NCBI GenBank assembly: GCA_023375785.1
Contig: SZWC01000089.1
Span: forward strand, 184,086 to 248,085
Direction of reading: 5' to 3'
Source of the DNA: Penium margaritaceum
Lineage: Eukaryota > Streptophyta > Zygnematophyceae > Desmidiales > Peniaceae
Length of the DNA: 64,000 nucleotides
Positions 43,962-54,707 of the stretch are shown piece after piece. The position numbers were made by a program, and so were the translations under genes. The notes under the pieces were generated by a model that saw nothing but the letters and a program-made list of their open reading frames with translations, did not search any database and was not told where the DNA came from. Each line of letters starts with the position of its first letter. Position 1 is the stretch's first letter.

Positions 43962-45335
43962 TGTTGACCTGATATGCTCCTTGTCCATGGCTGATGTTTG
44001 GATAGGCACAGGACAGACTAGGCATGCACTGCTCCCTTGGAGTAAGTCCCCTAAGTCTGGTCCAGATAGACAAGGCATGCATTGCTCCTTTGGAGCATGT
44101 CTCCTTGGTCTCATCTAGATAGTAGAGCCAGCAAACACTACCTAGGAAACTTCCTTGTGGCTTAGACGTTCCAAGGTTTGTCTCTAGAGCGAGAGGTCAC
44201 TAGGTCAAATCCCAGCCCGGTGACTAGTCTTCTTTGTGACCAAAAGGGGGATAGGAAGGTTATAAGAGATATCTTAGAACATTCCAAGGTCCTTCCTGGT
44301 GGTTGGTGCTACTAGGTCGTCACAAGGAGTGCCATGTAGGTAGGGGGGATGACGTAATCCAGATTGCCCCCAAAGTGGCTCATCCAATGAGCCACTGCGA
44401 GCCTAGGCTAGAGGCTCGCTCTAGGACTATAAGAACCTGTCAGTTGCCTGTCATTGAGTAGATTTCTTACGTTTGAGAATCCTAATAGAGTTGTCCACGA
44501 GAGGCACACACTAAAGAAGCATTGGCTAGTCTAAGCCCCAAGAGTTTGCTCCTTGCGCGAAAGTGACCAGGTGCAAAGGACACAGTGCAAGGAAATGATT
44601 CCTATGAACGGCTCAGTGTGGAACCTTTGTTCTAAGGATGATTTCGTCTCTTGGTTGCAATACCAAGAGCGGTCGGCAGGAACCATTCCGTTGGAACCAG
44701 TTTTCTAGACTGTCGCCTCAAGCAAGAAAAGAAAGGGTTAGGGTGCGTGGCTACTTGAAGATGTTCCTTGGAAAAGAGGTTGAACCTCCCAAAACAAATC
44801 CTGGATATGAAGCGTGGAGTGTCAAAAATGACATGGCGCTCTTGATTCTTGTGACATCGGTGCATGAGTCGCAGCATGTCCACCTCCAAAGTATCACACA
44901 TGCATCAAAGGCTTATGATAAGCTTGCATGTGTACACTAATCAATGGCTCTCGCAAATTGCCTCTTCATCCTTCAAAAGCTAACTTCGATGAGGGTGAGC
45001 AAGGGAGGGTCGATTGCGGACATCATGTTGCAGTTTGAAGGACTACTGAAGCAAGTGACCCAATTGAACTAGGAAATCGACACCAACATGCAGGCCATGA
45101 TCCTCCTCATGGCGCTACCTGAAAGCTACGATCCTCTGATGACCGTCTTTGGCGGTTGAATGGAGGAGAATTCGACATATGAGGCAATGTGCAAGTACGT
45201 GCGCAACAAGGCCATGTATTGCAGCAATAGTGAGGCTAACATTTCAGCCTATGCAGCACAGTGTAATGGTCGTGCCAACAATTCCTCTCCTATTCAGAGC
45301 AGTAGCGAAAGCGGTGGCGGTGGAGGAAAGGCAGG
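43962..45335 (+). mobile_element. Family B fragment: LTR and gag
   Basis: LTR starts TGTTGACCTGATATGC at 43962, with a tRNA-like A box (44158-44168) and box-B region (44203-44212), and runs to about 44727 where AAAGGGTTAGGG follows. The leader is almost absent: gag sequence (GYLKMFLGKEVEPPKTNPGYEAW) begins within a few bases and continues to a Ser/Gly-rich segment ending at 45335. There it meets family B leader in the opposite orientation. Many breaks. Confidence 0.8.
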
Positions 45336-46032
45336 GGTCGTACCTCCAAGAGCAGAGCTTATCCTTGGTCCTTGTTCGCTAAGTGCCAGTATCCACCATT
45401 GGAGCTGATGGAACAGATAGAGAAGATGGAGCTGATGGAGCTAATGCGCGTTGCAAGACAAAGAGGGCAAGAGAGGGCGCAGAAGCGTGCCTTACAACTA
45501 GTTAGTGTATACCTATAATCCTTCGTCAACCTTCCTGAGGCCACAATCTAGAAAACGGGTTCAGACACAATGGTTCTCGTCGCCCGCTTTTGGTATTGCA
45601 ACCAAGAGATTATATCATCTTGGAGTCAAGATTCCATGCTGAGCAGATCATAAGAATCACTTTCTTGTACAATGTTCTTACCACCTGGTCACTTTTGCGC
45701 AAGGAGCAAATTCCAAGGGCTAAGACCAACCAATGCTTCTTTAGTGTCTGCCTCTGGTGGACAACTTTCTTAGGAGTCTCAAAGGTAAGAACTGTACTCA
45801 ATGACAGGCAAATAACAGGTTCTTATAGTCAAAAGCCAGCCTCTAGCCTAGACGCGCAGTGGCTCCTTGGATGAGCCACCTTGTAGGTAATTTGGATTGC
45901 GTCATCCCCCTACCTACATGGTCTTCCTTTGACTGCCAAGTGGCGCCAGCGACCAGGAAGGACCTTGGAATACTCAAAGTTGTGTCTTAGAACCTTCTTG
46001 TCCCCCTTTTGATTATAAGGAAAATGAGTAAC
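45336..46032 (-). repeat. Family B leader and partial LTR, inverted
   Basis: Read on the - strand this is a partial LTR (46032 down to 45524, ending GGTTGAC near the primer site), a worn primer site (GGATTATAGG), then leader with the CTCCAT-type short repeats (reversed, 45405-45450) and the AAGCTCTGC-TTGGAGGTACGAC segment. It faces the + strand gag on its left, so the two form a head-to-head arrangement. No coding sequence. Confidence 0.75.
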
Positions 46033-46257
46033 TGTCTACGTGATATGCTCCTTGTCCATGGCTGATATTTGGGCAGGCACAGGATGGACTAGGCATCCAC
46101 TGCTCCCTTGGACAAAGTCCCCTAAGTCTGGTCCAGATAGACAAGGCATGCACTGCTCCTTTGGAGCAAGTCCCCTGGGTCAAATCTGGATAGTATAGCT
46201 AGCAAACACTACCTAGGACAACTCCTTGTGCCTTAGACATTCCACAGTTAGTCTCTG
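46033..46257 (+). repeat. Family B LTR fragment (first 225 bp)
   Basis: It starts TGTCTACGTGATATGCTCC, a worn form of the family B LTR start, and stops at the TTAGTCTCTG segment, where another LTR of the same orientation begins at 46258. Confidence 0.75.
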
Positions 46258-47025
46258 TGTTGACCTGATATGCTCCTTGTCAATGGTTGATATTTTGAAC
46301 AGGCACAAGATGCACTAGGCATGCACTCCTCCCTTGGAGTAAGTCCCCTAAGTCTGGTCCACATAGACAAGGCATGCACTGCTCCTTTGGAGCAAGTCCC
46401 CTTGGTCTAACATGGATAGTATAGCTAGGAAATATAACCTAGGACAACTACTTGTGGCTTAGACGTTCCAGAGTTAGTCTCTAAAGCGAGAGGTTACTTG
46501 GTCAAATCCACGCCCGGTGACTAATTTTCTTTGTGACTAAGAGGCAGATAGGAAGGTTCTAAGAGACATGTTAGAAAATTCCAAGGTCCTTCTTGGTGAT
46601 TGGCGCCACTTGGCAGTCACAGGGAGCGCCACGTAGGCAGGGGGATGACGCAATCCACATTGCCCCCAAAGTGGCTCATCCAAAGAGCCACTACGTGCCT
46701 AGGCTAGAGGCTGGCTCTAGCACTATAAGAACCTGTCAGTAGCGTGACATTGAGTACACTTCTTACCTTTGAGACTCCTCACATAGTTGTCCACCAGAGC
46801 CAAACACTAAAGAGACATTGGTTTGTCTAAGCCCCAGGAGTCGCTCCTCGCGCAAAAGTGACGAGGTGCTAAGGACATAGTGCAAAGAATTGATTCCTAT
46901 AAACTGCTCAGTCTGGAACCTTAGTTCTGAGGGTGATATCATCTTTTGGTTGCAATACCAAGAGCGGTTGGCGGGAACCATTGTGTCGCAACCCATTTTC
47001 TAGACCGTCGTCTCAGGTAGGTTGA
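46258..47025 (+). repeat. Family B LTR, near full length
   Basis: It starts TGTTGACCTGATATGCTCC and ends near CTCAGGTAGGTTGA at 47025 (768 bp). It contains the box A/B region, a TATAAG element near 46724, and the GTGATATCATC and AACCATTGTGTCGCAACCC 3' segments. No primer site or body follows, so it is a solo LTR in a run of LTR pieces. Confidence 0.8.
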
Positions 47026-47499
47026 AACTCTTGAACGAGAGGTCACTGGGTCAGATACCAACTCGGTGACTTTTTTTCTTTATGACCAAAAGGGGGATAG
47101 GAAGTTCTAAGAGACATCTAAGAACATTCCAAGGACCTTCCTAGTGGCTGGCACCACTTGGCGGTCACAAGGAGCGCCATGTAGGCAAGGGGGATGACGA
47201 AATCCAGATTGCCCCCAAAGTGACTCATCCAAGGAACCACTACGCGCCTAGGCTAGAGGCTGGCTCTAGGACTATAAGAACCTGTCAATTGCCTGTCATT
47301 GAGTACAGTTCTTACCTCTAAGACTCCTCAAAGAGTTTTCCACCAGAGGCAGACACTAAAGAAGCATTGGTTTGTCTAAGCCCCTAGAGTTCACTCGCGC
47401 GAAAGTGACCAGGTGCTAAGGACGTAGTGTAAGGATGTGATTCCTATGAACTACTCAGTGTGGAAACTTGGCTCTCAGGTAGATATCATCTCTCAGCTG
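47026..47499 (+). repeat. Family B LTR, left part (split by the C insertion)
   Basis: It begins inside the LTR at GAACGAGAGGTCACTGGGTC and runs to ATCATCTCTCAGCTG at 47499. The rest of the same LTR resumes at 55440 with CAATACCAAGAGCGGTCGG. The split point is the insertion site of the 7.9-kb C element, marked by the 5-bp repeat AGCTG. Confidence 0.85.
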
Positions 47500-48165
47500 T
47501 GTTGGAACTTGAGGAGAGAGCGAGCCTTGGAGCAGCGAGCATGTGTGATTGGAAGGGCATCACTTGTCCTGAAGAATGGTTGTTCAATCACTCAAAATGA
47601 TGGAGTACATATAGAGCTAGAGCTTGGGCAAGTCAGCCCTCTCACAAGCCACACCACTTAGCCATGGAGGCTAAGGCTCACACACTAGAGTCCATAATCT
47701 CACACAAGGGAGGAAATCAGCATAGCAATCAGGCTGACCACTCACACACAACCTAGAGAGCTAGAGAATGCTCTCATGGCACACTCCTAGTGGTCACATA
47801 ACCCACAAATCCATGGAGAATCGCCATGTGTCCATGGCTAGCACACAAGGATCTCACCTCACCTAAAAAGTAAGGAGAGGTNAGGTCTTGACCCTGGACC
47901 TCTTGCCTTTTTCTTTTCTCAGGCTAAGGCATGGAGCCATCGCCCATGGTCACCCGGATATCGACGATCGATGACCTCAGAAACTACGAAAATTCATATC
48001 TCCTAATCCGACCGTTGGATCGGCCTCAAACGTGGACCGTAGACATTTTGCCACCTGATCTTTCCAATGGTGAAGTCGGATTGACGATCGGAGCAGGCAT
48101 CTGGTACTTTCCTGGAACTTGCTCCTGTGGACCTGAAACTGAGCCGGATGGCTCCTTTCCCAACA
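47500..48165 (-). repeat. Family C 3' LTR, first assembled copy
   Basis: The + strand reads TGTTGGAACTTGAGG...CCTTTCCCAACA, followed by ATCTCCCACTTTG (reversed polypurine tract). A single N at 47882 lies within it. The same LTR and the RNase H sequence after it recur from 48848 on the other side of the N gap. Because the element needs only one 3' LTR, these are probably two assemblies of one locus. Confidence 0.8.
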
Positions 48166-48556
48166 ATCTCCCACTTTGCGGCAGTCAGAGTGGGCTGAGT
48201 CCACATGCCTTCATGCAGAACTGCTGCTTCTCACGGGTCACTCGCTTGGTGCAAAAATCAGCGACTTGCTTACTGGTTGGAGTAAACTCTAGCTTGATAG
48301 CACCCTCCTACACCATGTGCCTGATGAAATGATATGCGATGTCAATGTGCTTGGTGCGTGCATGGTGCTCAGGATTCTTGGCAAGTGCGATTGCGCTCTG
48401 GTTGTCGACGCGCACAGGAACTGGAACTGCTGCACTCCCACTCATCTCTGCCATGAGACGTTGGAGCCAAACTGCTTCCTTGGCTCCAAAGCTGAGAGAT
48501 ACGTACTCAGCTTCTGTACTCGAGGTGGCCACGACCACCTGCCGCTTGCTGCACCA

Positions 48557-48847
48557 NNNNNNNNNNNNNNNNNNNNNNNNNNNNNNNNNNNNNNNNNNNN
48601 NNNNNNNNNNNNNNNNNNNNNNNNNNNNNNNNNNNNNNNNNNNNNNNNNNNNNNNNNNNNNNNNNNNNNNNNNNNNNNNNNNNNNNNNNNNNNNNNNNNN
48701 NNNNNNNNNNNNNNNNNNNNNNNNNNNNNNNNNNNNNNNNNNNNNNNNNNNNNNNNNNNNNNNNNNNNNNNNNNNNNNNNNNNNNNNNNNNNNNNNNNNN
48801 NNNNNNNNNNNNNNNNNNNNNNNNNNNNNNNNNNNNNNNNNNNNNNN
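48557..48847. other. Assembly gap (run of N)
   Basis: 291 unknown bases. Sequence to the left (47569-48556) and right (48848-49907) is the same apart from a few bases and a stretch at the N of 47882, so the gap probably separates two overlapping contigs. Single Ns at 1256, 1626, 3878, 47882, 49531 and 52842 are further joins. Confidence 0.95.
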
Positions 48848-49516
48848 CTGAAGAATGGTTGTTCAATCACTCAAAATGATGGAGTACATATAGAGCTAGA
48901 GCTTGGGCAAGTCAGCCCTCTCACAAGCCACACCACTTAGCCATGGAGGCTAAGGCTCACACACTAGAGTCCATAATCTCACACAAGGGAGGAAATCAGC
49001 ATAGCAATCAGGCTGACCACTCACACACAACCTAGAGAGCTAGAGAATGCTCTCATGGCACACTCCTAGTGGTCACATAACCCACAAATCCATGGAGAAT
49101 CGCCATGTGTCCATGGCTAGCACACAATGATATCACCTCACCTAAAAAGTAAGGAGAGGTACCTTTATCCTAGTCAGCACACTCTGACAAGGCAATCCTA
49201 AGACCAAGGACCTTTTTGGATATTTCTCCCATCAGGTCTTGACCCTGGACCTCTTGCCTTTTTCTTTTCTCAGGCTAAGGCATGGAGCCATCGCCCATGG
49301 TCACCCGGATATCGACGATCGATGACCTCAGAAACTACGAAAATTCATATCTCCTAATCCGACCGTTGGATCGGCCTCAAACGTGGACCGTAGACATTTT
49401 GCCACCTGATCTTTCCAATGGTGAAGTCGGATTGACGATCGGAGCAGGCATCTGGTACTTTCCTGGAACTTGCTCCTGTGGACCTGAAACTGAGCCGGAT
49501 GGCTCCTTTCCCAACA
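48848..49516 (-). repeat. Family C 3' LTR, second assembled copy
   Basis: From CTGAAGAATGG at 48848 to CCCAACA at 49516, followed by the reversed polypurine tract ATCTCCCACTTTG. The LTR's other end is hidden in the N gap. It carries the TATA-type promoter element CTATATGTAC (reversed, near 48885) and the CGATCGATGACC segment typical of the family. Confidence 0.8.
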
Positions 49517-49559
49517 ATCTCCCACTTTGCNGCAGTCAGAGTGGGCTGAGTCCACATGC

Positions 49560-51130
49560 CTTCATGCAGAACTGCTGCTTCTCACGGGTCACTCGCTTGG
49601 TGCAAAAATCAGCGACTTGCTTACTGGTTGGAGTAAACTCTAGCTTGATAGCACCCTCCTACACCATGTGCCTGATGAAATGATATGCGATGTCAATGTG
49701 CTTGGTGCGTGCATGGTGCTCAGGATTCTTGGCAAGTGCGATTGCGCTCTGGTTGTCGACGCGCACAGGAACTGGAACTGCTGCACTCCCACTCATCTCT
49801 GCCATGAGACGTTGGAGCCAAACTGCTTCCTTGGCTCCAAAGCTAAGAGATACGTACTCTGCTTCTGTACTCGAGGTGGCCACGACCACCTGCCGCTTGC
49901 TGCACCAGCTGATGGCTCCACCATTCATGAGGAACACATATCCAGAGATGGACTCGGGTCCTCAAGGTTTGAAGCCCAATCTGCGTCTGTGTAGCTGATG
50001 ATGCTGTTGTCATTGTTGTTGTACGTGATGCCGATGTTGATGGTTCCAGCAAGGTAGCGGAAGATCCGCTTCACTGCCTTCTGGTGCTCCGGTCCGGGAT
50101 TAGATATGTGCTGGCTCACAGCGCTCACAGCCTGTGCGAGGTCCGGCCTGGTTGCCACCATCAGGTACATGAGACTGCCGACGGCGCTCTGGTACTTCTG
50201 CCGCTCAGCTGCATTTGCTTCTCCATTGAAGCTCACGAGGTAATGCCGTGTCTCCAGTGGCGTGCCGATGGGTTTTGCCTTTGCCATGCCAAACAGCTGC
50301 AAAACTTCCTTGATGTAGCGGCTCTGCTGCAGCGAGAGAGAGCGTGACTTCCGGTCACGCGTGATCTGGATACCGAGGAAGTATGATGCCTCCCCAAGAT
50401 CAGACATCTGGAAGCGCTCCTGCATGGCTTCCTTCACCTCATGCAGTGCAGACATGCTGTTGGAAAGGAGGAGTATGTCATCCACATAGACAATGATGAT
50501 GAGGATCTCATGCTCATGCTGCCGACGATACACGCTGTAGTCACACTCGCTGCGCTCAAACCCCATGCACTGTAACGCCGCATCCAACTTCTGGTTCTAA
50601 GCACGCGACGCTTGCTTGAGGCCGTACTGCGACTTCTGCAGCTTGCAGACCAGGTGCTCCTGGCCATCCATGACGAACCCCTCCGGCTGCTCCATGTAGA
50701 TCTCCTCCTCCAAGTCACCATTCGAGAATGCCGTCTTGACATCCATGTGGTGAACCTCAAAGTCCTCAGCTGCTGCATAAGAGAGGAGCGTGCGCACAGA
50801 GGCAAACTTTGCAACAGGGGCAAACGTTTCTGTGTAGTCGATGCCCTCCTGCTGAGAGTAGCCCTTGGCAACCAGCCTTGCCTTGTACTTTTCCAGGTTA
50901 CCATCTGCTCCCCGCTTCTTCTTGAAGACCCACTTGCACTTGATCACCTTACATCCAGGTGGACGCTCAGTCAGCTCCCACGTGCCGTTGTCCAGCTGCG
51001 ACTGTATCTCCTGCTGCACGGCTTGCGTCCAATCTGCTGCATCCGGTGCAGCCATGGCCTCCTTGTATGACGTTGGCTCATCTAAATCTGCTTCAACTGC
51101 GACGTTCATCTGTTCTGGTTTCTGCAGCAT
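49560..51130 (-). pseudogene. pol: RT and RNase H of the youngest family C element
   Basis: From right to left on the - strand: NVAVEADLDEPTSYKEAMAA, DNGTWELTERPPGCKVIKCK, WVFKKKRGADGNLEKYKARL, the motif-A segment FEVHHMDVKTAFSNGDLEEE, QYGLKQASRA, the catalytic IIIVYVDDILLLSNS near 50465-50510, MSDLGEASYFLGIQITRDRK, GSLMYLMVATRPDLAQAVSA and RNase H with YTDADWASN, SSTEAEYVSLSFGAKEAVWL and VRVDNQSAIALAKNPEHHAR. All catalytic motifs are in place and match the RVT_2 plus Ty1 RNase H families. It is nearly, but not fully, open. Confidence 0.88.
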
Positions 51131-52250
51131 CCAAAAATGGCCGCGTTCACCAGGCTTGTAACGCACCCTAAGAGGGTACCTGCGACATGGTGCTGGAGCG
51201 TTAGCGGGCGGCTGGCGCGGTGCTGCCGGCACAACTTCTACTGCTGGTGGTGCTACATCTCCCTCCTCTGCTTCTGCCGATGAGGCTGCTGTATTTGCAA
51301 CATCAGACATGGGAGAGTAGAGTGATTCTCCCACTGTCACAATAGAGGAAGGATCAGGAGAAGCTGGGTCAGGAAGAATTTATGCTCCCACTGTCTGGTC
51401 AGCTGTTGGTTCTGCTGCCTCTTCACACACGATGTTGGTGCCGATGACGTTGCTCTTGTTGAAGACGACATCCCTAGAGATGATGACGTGGCCTGTATCC
51501 CTCTCGTAGAGGCAATACGCCTTGCTGGCCACGTCGTAGCCAATCATTAGCATCTGCGCACTCTTCGCGTTTCACTTTTGCTGCTTCTCCTTTGGCACGT
51601 GCATGTACGCCAAGCTGCCAAACGCGCGAAGATGACCCACGCTCGGCTTCTTGCCGAACCACGCCTCGTAGGGCGTCATCTGCTCCAGGGCCTTGGTTGG
51701 ACTGCGGTTCTTGAAGTAGACCACAGTGCTCACGGCTTCAGCCCAAAAGTCGTAGGTCAGCTGGGCCGAGTGCAGCATGGAGCGCGCCGACTCAACAATG
51801 GTACGGTTGGCGCGTTTTGCTACCCCGTTCTGCTCCGGCGAGTACGGCGCGGTACACTGCGCCTTGATGCCACCTGCTGCGAGGTAGTTATGGAACTCCT
51901 TGCTTACGTATTCTCCACCGCGATCGCTGCGCAGCGCCTTCATCTTCTTGCCAGTCTGGTTCTCCACCATGGCCTTGAACTCCTTGAACCTGTCAAAGCA
52001 TTGGTCCTTGGAGGAAAGGAATTACACAGCAGTGTAACGGATGAAATCATCAATGAAGGTGAGAAAATACATAGAGCCTCCAAAGCTCGAGGTCTGCATC
52101 GGTTCGCACAAGTCCGTGTGGACCAGCTCCAACACCCCTTTTGCACGCTCCCCTGCTCCAGAGAACGCCTCGCGATGCTGCTTCCCCTCCAAACAGCCGA
52201 TACATAACTGCTGCTCAAAGTTAGAGATTGTAGGCAGGTCACACACTATC
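51130..52250 (-). pseudogene. pol: Integrase of the youngest family C element
   Basis: The - strand encodes VLELVHTDLCEPMQTSSFGG (first Asp), YFLTFIDDFIRYTAV, then VENQTGKKMKALRSDRGGEY, the second Asp region and YSPEQNGVAKRANRTIVESA (catalytic Glu neighbourhood), DFWAEAVSTVVYFKNRSPTK, and GHLRAFGSLAYMHVPKEK. The linker to RT includes GHVIISRDVVFN-type sequence and an acidic, alanine-rich stretch near 51240-51330. Standard DDE integrase of the copia type; nearly open. Confidence 0.85.
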
Positions 52251-53133
52251 TGCTTTGCTTGAAGCTGCTGCAAGGCGCGCATGTCGATGTGGCCGTATCG
52301 CGCATGCCAGATCTCACCATCTGTCGCCTGCACCACTGCTGCAAGACTCTGCTCATGCGGGATCTTGGTTGCCCCCAACAGGCGGTACATGTCATCCTCC
52401 TTCACCGACTTGGCCAACTCCTCTCCTGTTTCCTTGTTGAGGATGTAGCCGTAATCATCGTAAAAAAGAACGCGTAGTCCTGTGTTGGTGAGAGAGGACA
52501 CCGAGAGAAGGTTGAACGCAGCATCAGGTACATACAGCACGCCATGGAAAACTCCCACCTCAATGCCACGCGGGGTCTCCAACCACATCTCCACAATCCC
52601 AATCCCCTCAGCATACACCACCTGATCATCACCCAAAGCAATCGGACGGGGGGGGAATGGAGAGCAGCTGCGTGAACCACTCCTTGTGGTGCGTCAGACT
52701 CTTGGTACACCCCGAGTCCTTGTACCACGCCAGATCCGCCTTTTCCTTCTGCGACATGTCAGACTTCGCCATGAAGAGGCGGTCGCGCACCTCCTTGGCA
52801 ACGTTCATGTTGCCAAAATGGCGCACGCCAGTCTGGTTCTGNACTCCCACTTCAATGCCACGCGGGGTCTCCAACCACATCTCCACAATCCCAATCCCCT
52901 CAGCATACACCACCTGATCATCACCCAAAGCAATCGGACGGGGGGGGAATGGAGAGCAGCTGCGTGAACCACTCCTTGTGGTGCGTCAGACTCTTGGTAC
53001 ACCCCGAGTCCTTGTACCACGCCAGATCCGCCTTTTCCTTCTGCGACATGTCAGACTTCGCCATGAAGAGGCGGTCACGCACCTCGTTGGCAACATTCAT
53101 GTTGCCAAAATGGCGCACGCCAGTCTGGTTCTG
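52250..53133 (-). pseudogene. Protease and GAG-pre-integrase of the youngest family C element
   Basis: The - strand encodes VRHFGNMNVAKEVRDRLFMA, KADLAWYKDSGCTKSL with the protease DSG, GIEVGVFHGVLYVPDAAFNL, LSVSSLTNTGLRVLF, and the pre-integrase module IWHARYGHIDMRALQQLQ and FEQQLCIGCLEGKQHREAF, with His and Cys ligands present. 52551-52841 is repeated at 52843-53133 across a single N, so this region appears longer than it really is. Known role: maturation of the polyprotein. Confidence 0.82.
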
Positions 53134-53220
53134 CTGCTGCTGCTACTGCTGGCGTTCCTGTGACTGCTGCTGCTGTTGCTATGGAGATTGCTGCTTTTGC
53201 TGCTGCTGCTGTTGCTGCTC
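53134..53220 (-). repeat. (CAG)n tract coding a glutamine-rich gag tail
   Basis: On the + strand the tract is CTG/TTG-rich. On the coding strand it gives runs of Gln after the zinc knuckle (KEQQQQQQQKQQSP). Related tracts lie at 9350-9420, 30280-30360, 36745-36835 and 63640-63750 in other C copies, each with a different length and pattern, so it is a slippage-prone feature of the family. Confidence 0.75.
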
Positions 53221-54060
53221 CTTCTGATCCCTCTTGAACTTGAAGCACTCTTTCTTGTAGTGCCCCTCTTTCTGGCAATAGTGGCACTTGCCCTTCTTCT
53301 TGCCTCTCTGTTGCCCGGACTGCTGCTGCTGCTGGTTGCGTGAGCCCATGGCCATGAAAGTTGCTTCACTCTTGTTGCCGCCATTGCGCTTTGCTGCATT
53401 TCGACGCAATTCCACCTGCACCAGGTGTGTGCAGATGAAGTCAAGGTCGAGAGTTGGCTGGCACTCCAGCGTCTCTCGCACCGTGTCGTAGCTGGTTGGG
53501 AGTCCCCTCAGCAAGAGGAGGATGAAGCGCGTCTCTTCCACAGGGTTGCCGGCCGCTCTCATCTGCTTCGCCAGCTCCTTTGCCCTGTCCAGATACGCCT
53601 CAATCCCTTCACCACCCTGCATTTTTAGTGCCATCATCTTTTCCTCCAAAAGCATGAGGAATGCAGGATCCTTGCTCTCATACTTCTTGCACAACGTGTC
53701 CCACCCCTCCTTTGCAGTAGCCTTGTCACTCACGTACTGAAGATGCGGGTTGGAGATGGTGTTAACAAGCAACCTGTAGGCCTGCCTGTCTTTCTTCTTC
53801 CACTCCTCGTACGTCGCTGGTACAGCTGCAAAAGAACCCGCATCACCTGCACCCTTTTGCGGCGTCTTCCCCGCCACCGCCTGCGCTGCGGTGATGCCTT
53901 TTGCCTGTTGAACTGGAGCCGGCTCGTTGCCGCTCACCACCTCCCACAAACCCCTCTCCTCCAAAAGGAGGCGGGTACGGATCTTCCAAAACGTGAAGTT
54001 GGCGCGTCCCTCCAGCCTCTCCAAAGGCTGGGCTGCTGTCACAACGCCAGCTTCTGCCAT
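53134..54060 (-). CDS. gag: gag of the youngest family C element
   Basis: It starts MAEAGVVTAAQPLERLEGRA and is open for 293 codons on the - strand. Domains in order: LWEVVSGNEP region (about 36-45), a UBN2-type gag domain with FLMLLEEKMMALKMQGGEGI (about 132-151) and GLPTSYDTVRETLECQPTLD (about 187-206), then a CCHC zinc knuckle CHYCQKEGHYKKEC (about 264-277), and a glutamine-rich tail coded by (CAG)n. Gag forms the particle that packages element RNA. The right-hand 5' LTR and primer site are close by, as expected. Confidence 0.85.
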
Positions 54061-54692
54061 TTTGAGCCTTGGTGATACTCAGCGCTGCCCTTGGATGGCG
54101 GCGCTACCCCTGCTTCTGCTGCTACTTCTCCCAGAAATCTGTCTGACAGCAAATGGACTGTAAGCGCCAGCAGATTGGGAATTATGAAAAACTCAGCCCA
54201 CCACTGGAAAATTCAGCTCAAAACCTTTCAGATCGACCCATAAAACAGGGTCATAAACAGGGGATTTCAAAAGATATGCCCCCTTGAAAACAGGGTATGC
54301 TTCCGCTCCTACTCCAACTCAGACCAGCCAGTTTGTCAACGGCGTTTCTCCCAAACGAGTCAATGAAATGCAAATATTTTTGCACCAATGAAAAGCTTAG
54401 CAAAAATACTACAATTTGCATGTGCCACTTTTTAAAGTTGACAAAGAAACGAGAGAGTTATGGTCATCACAAGGCGACAGTCTTACTCATAGAGAAGAGT
54501 GTAGCACTGGCCGACCTCGTTTTGGGCATAACTCTCAATCCAACCGTTGGATCTTCGCGATCTTGGGCTCGTTGGAAAGCTTGTCTCTTGAACTTGAATA
54601 TCCTGTGGTCAATTGTCAAATCCGGTGAAGGTTCCACCCCAACCCGTCCCTCTCAATGTGACGGCCTGTGCGGGCTGGAAGTGGCAGAACTT
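54061..54692 (-). other. Leader of the youngest family C element
   Basis: Untranslated region between primer site and gag. It contains the segments CCCTGTTTTATGGGTCGATC and TTCTGTCAAACAGATT-type sequence (reversed CTGTCTGACAG) that also occur in the leaders at 39.7-40.3 kb and 60.6-61.2 kb, and a short piece of it at about 9897-9918. No coding sequence or clear structure was recognised. Confidence 0.7.
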
Positions 54693-54705
54693 GGCTTTGA
54701 TACCA
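54693..54705 (-). other. Primer-binding site of family C: 3' end of tRNA-iMet
   Basis: The - strand reads TGGTATCAAAGCC, two bases after the LTR end. It matches the complement of the 3' terminus of plant initiator tRNA-Met (TGGTATCAGAGCC, from memory) at 12 of 13 positions. The same sequence follows the LTR at 60585-60597, and a worn form is at 39704-39716. Confidence 0.85.
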
Positions 54706-54707
54706 AA

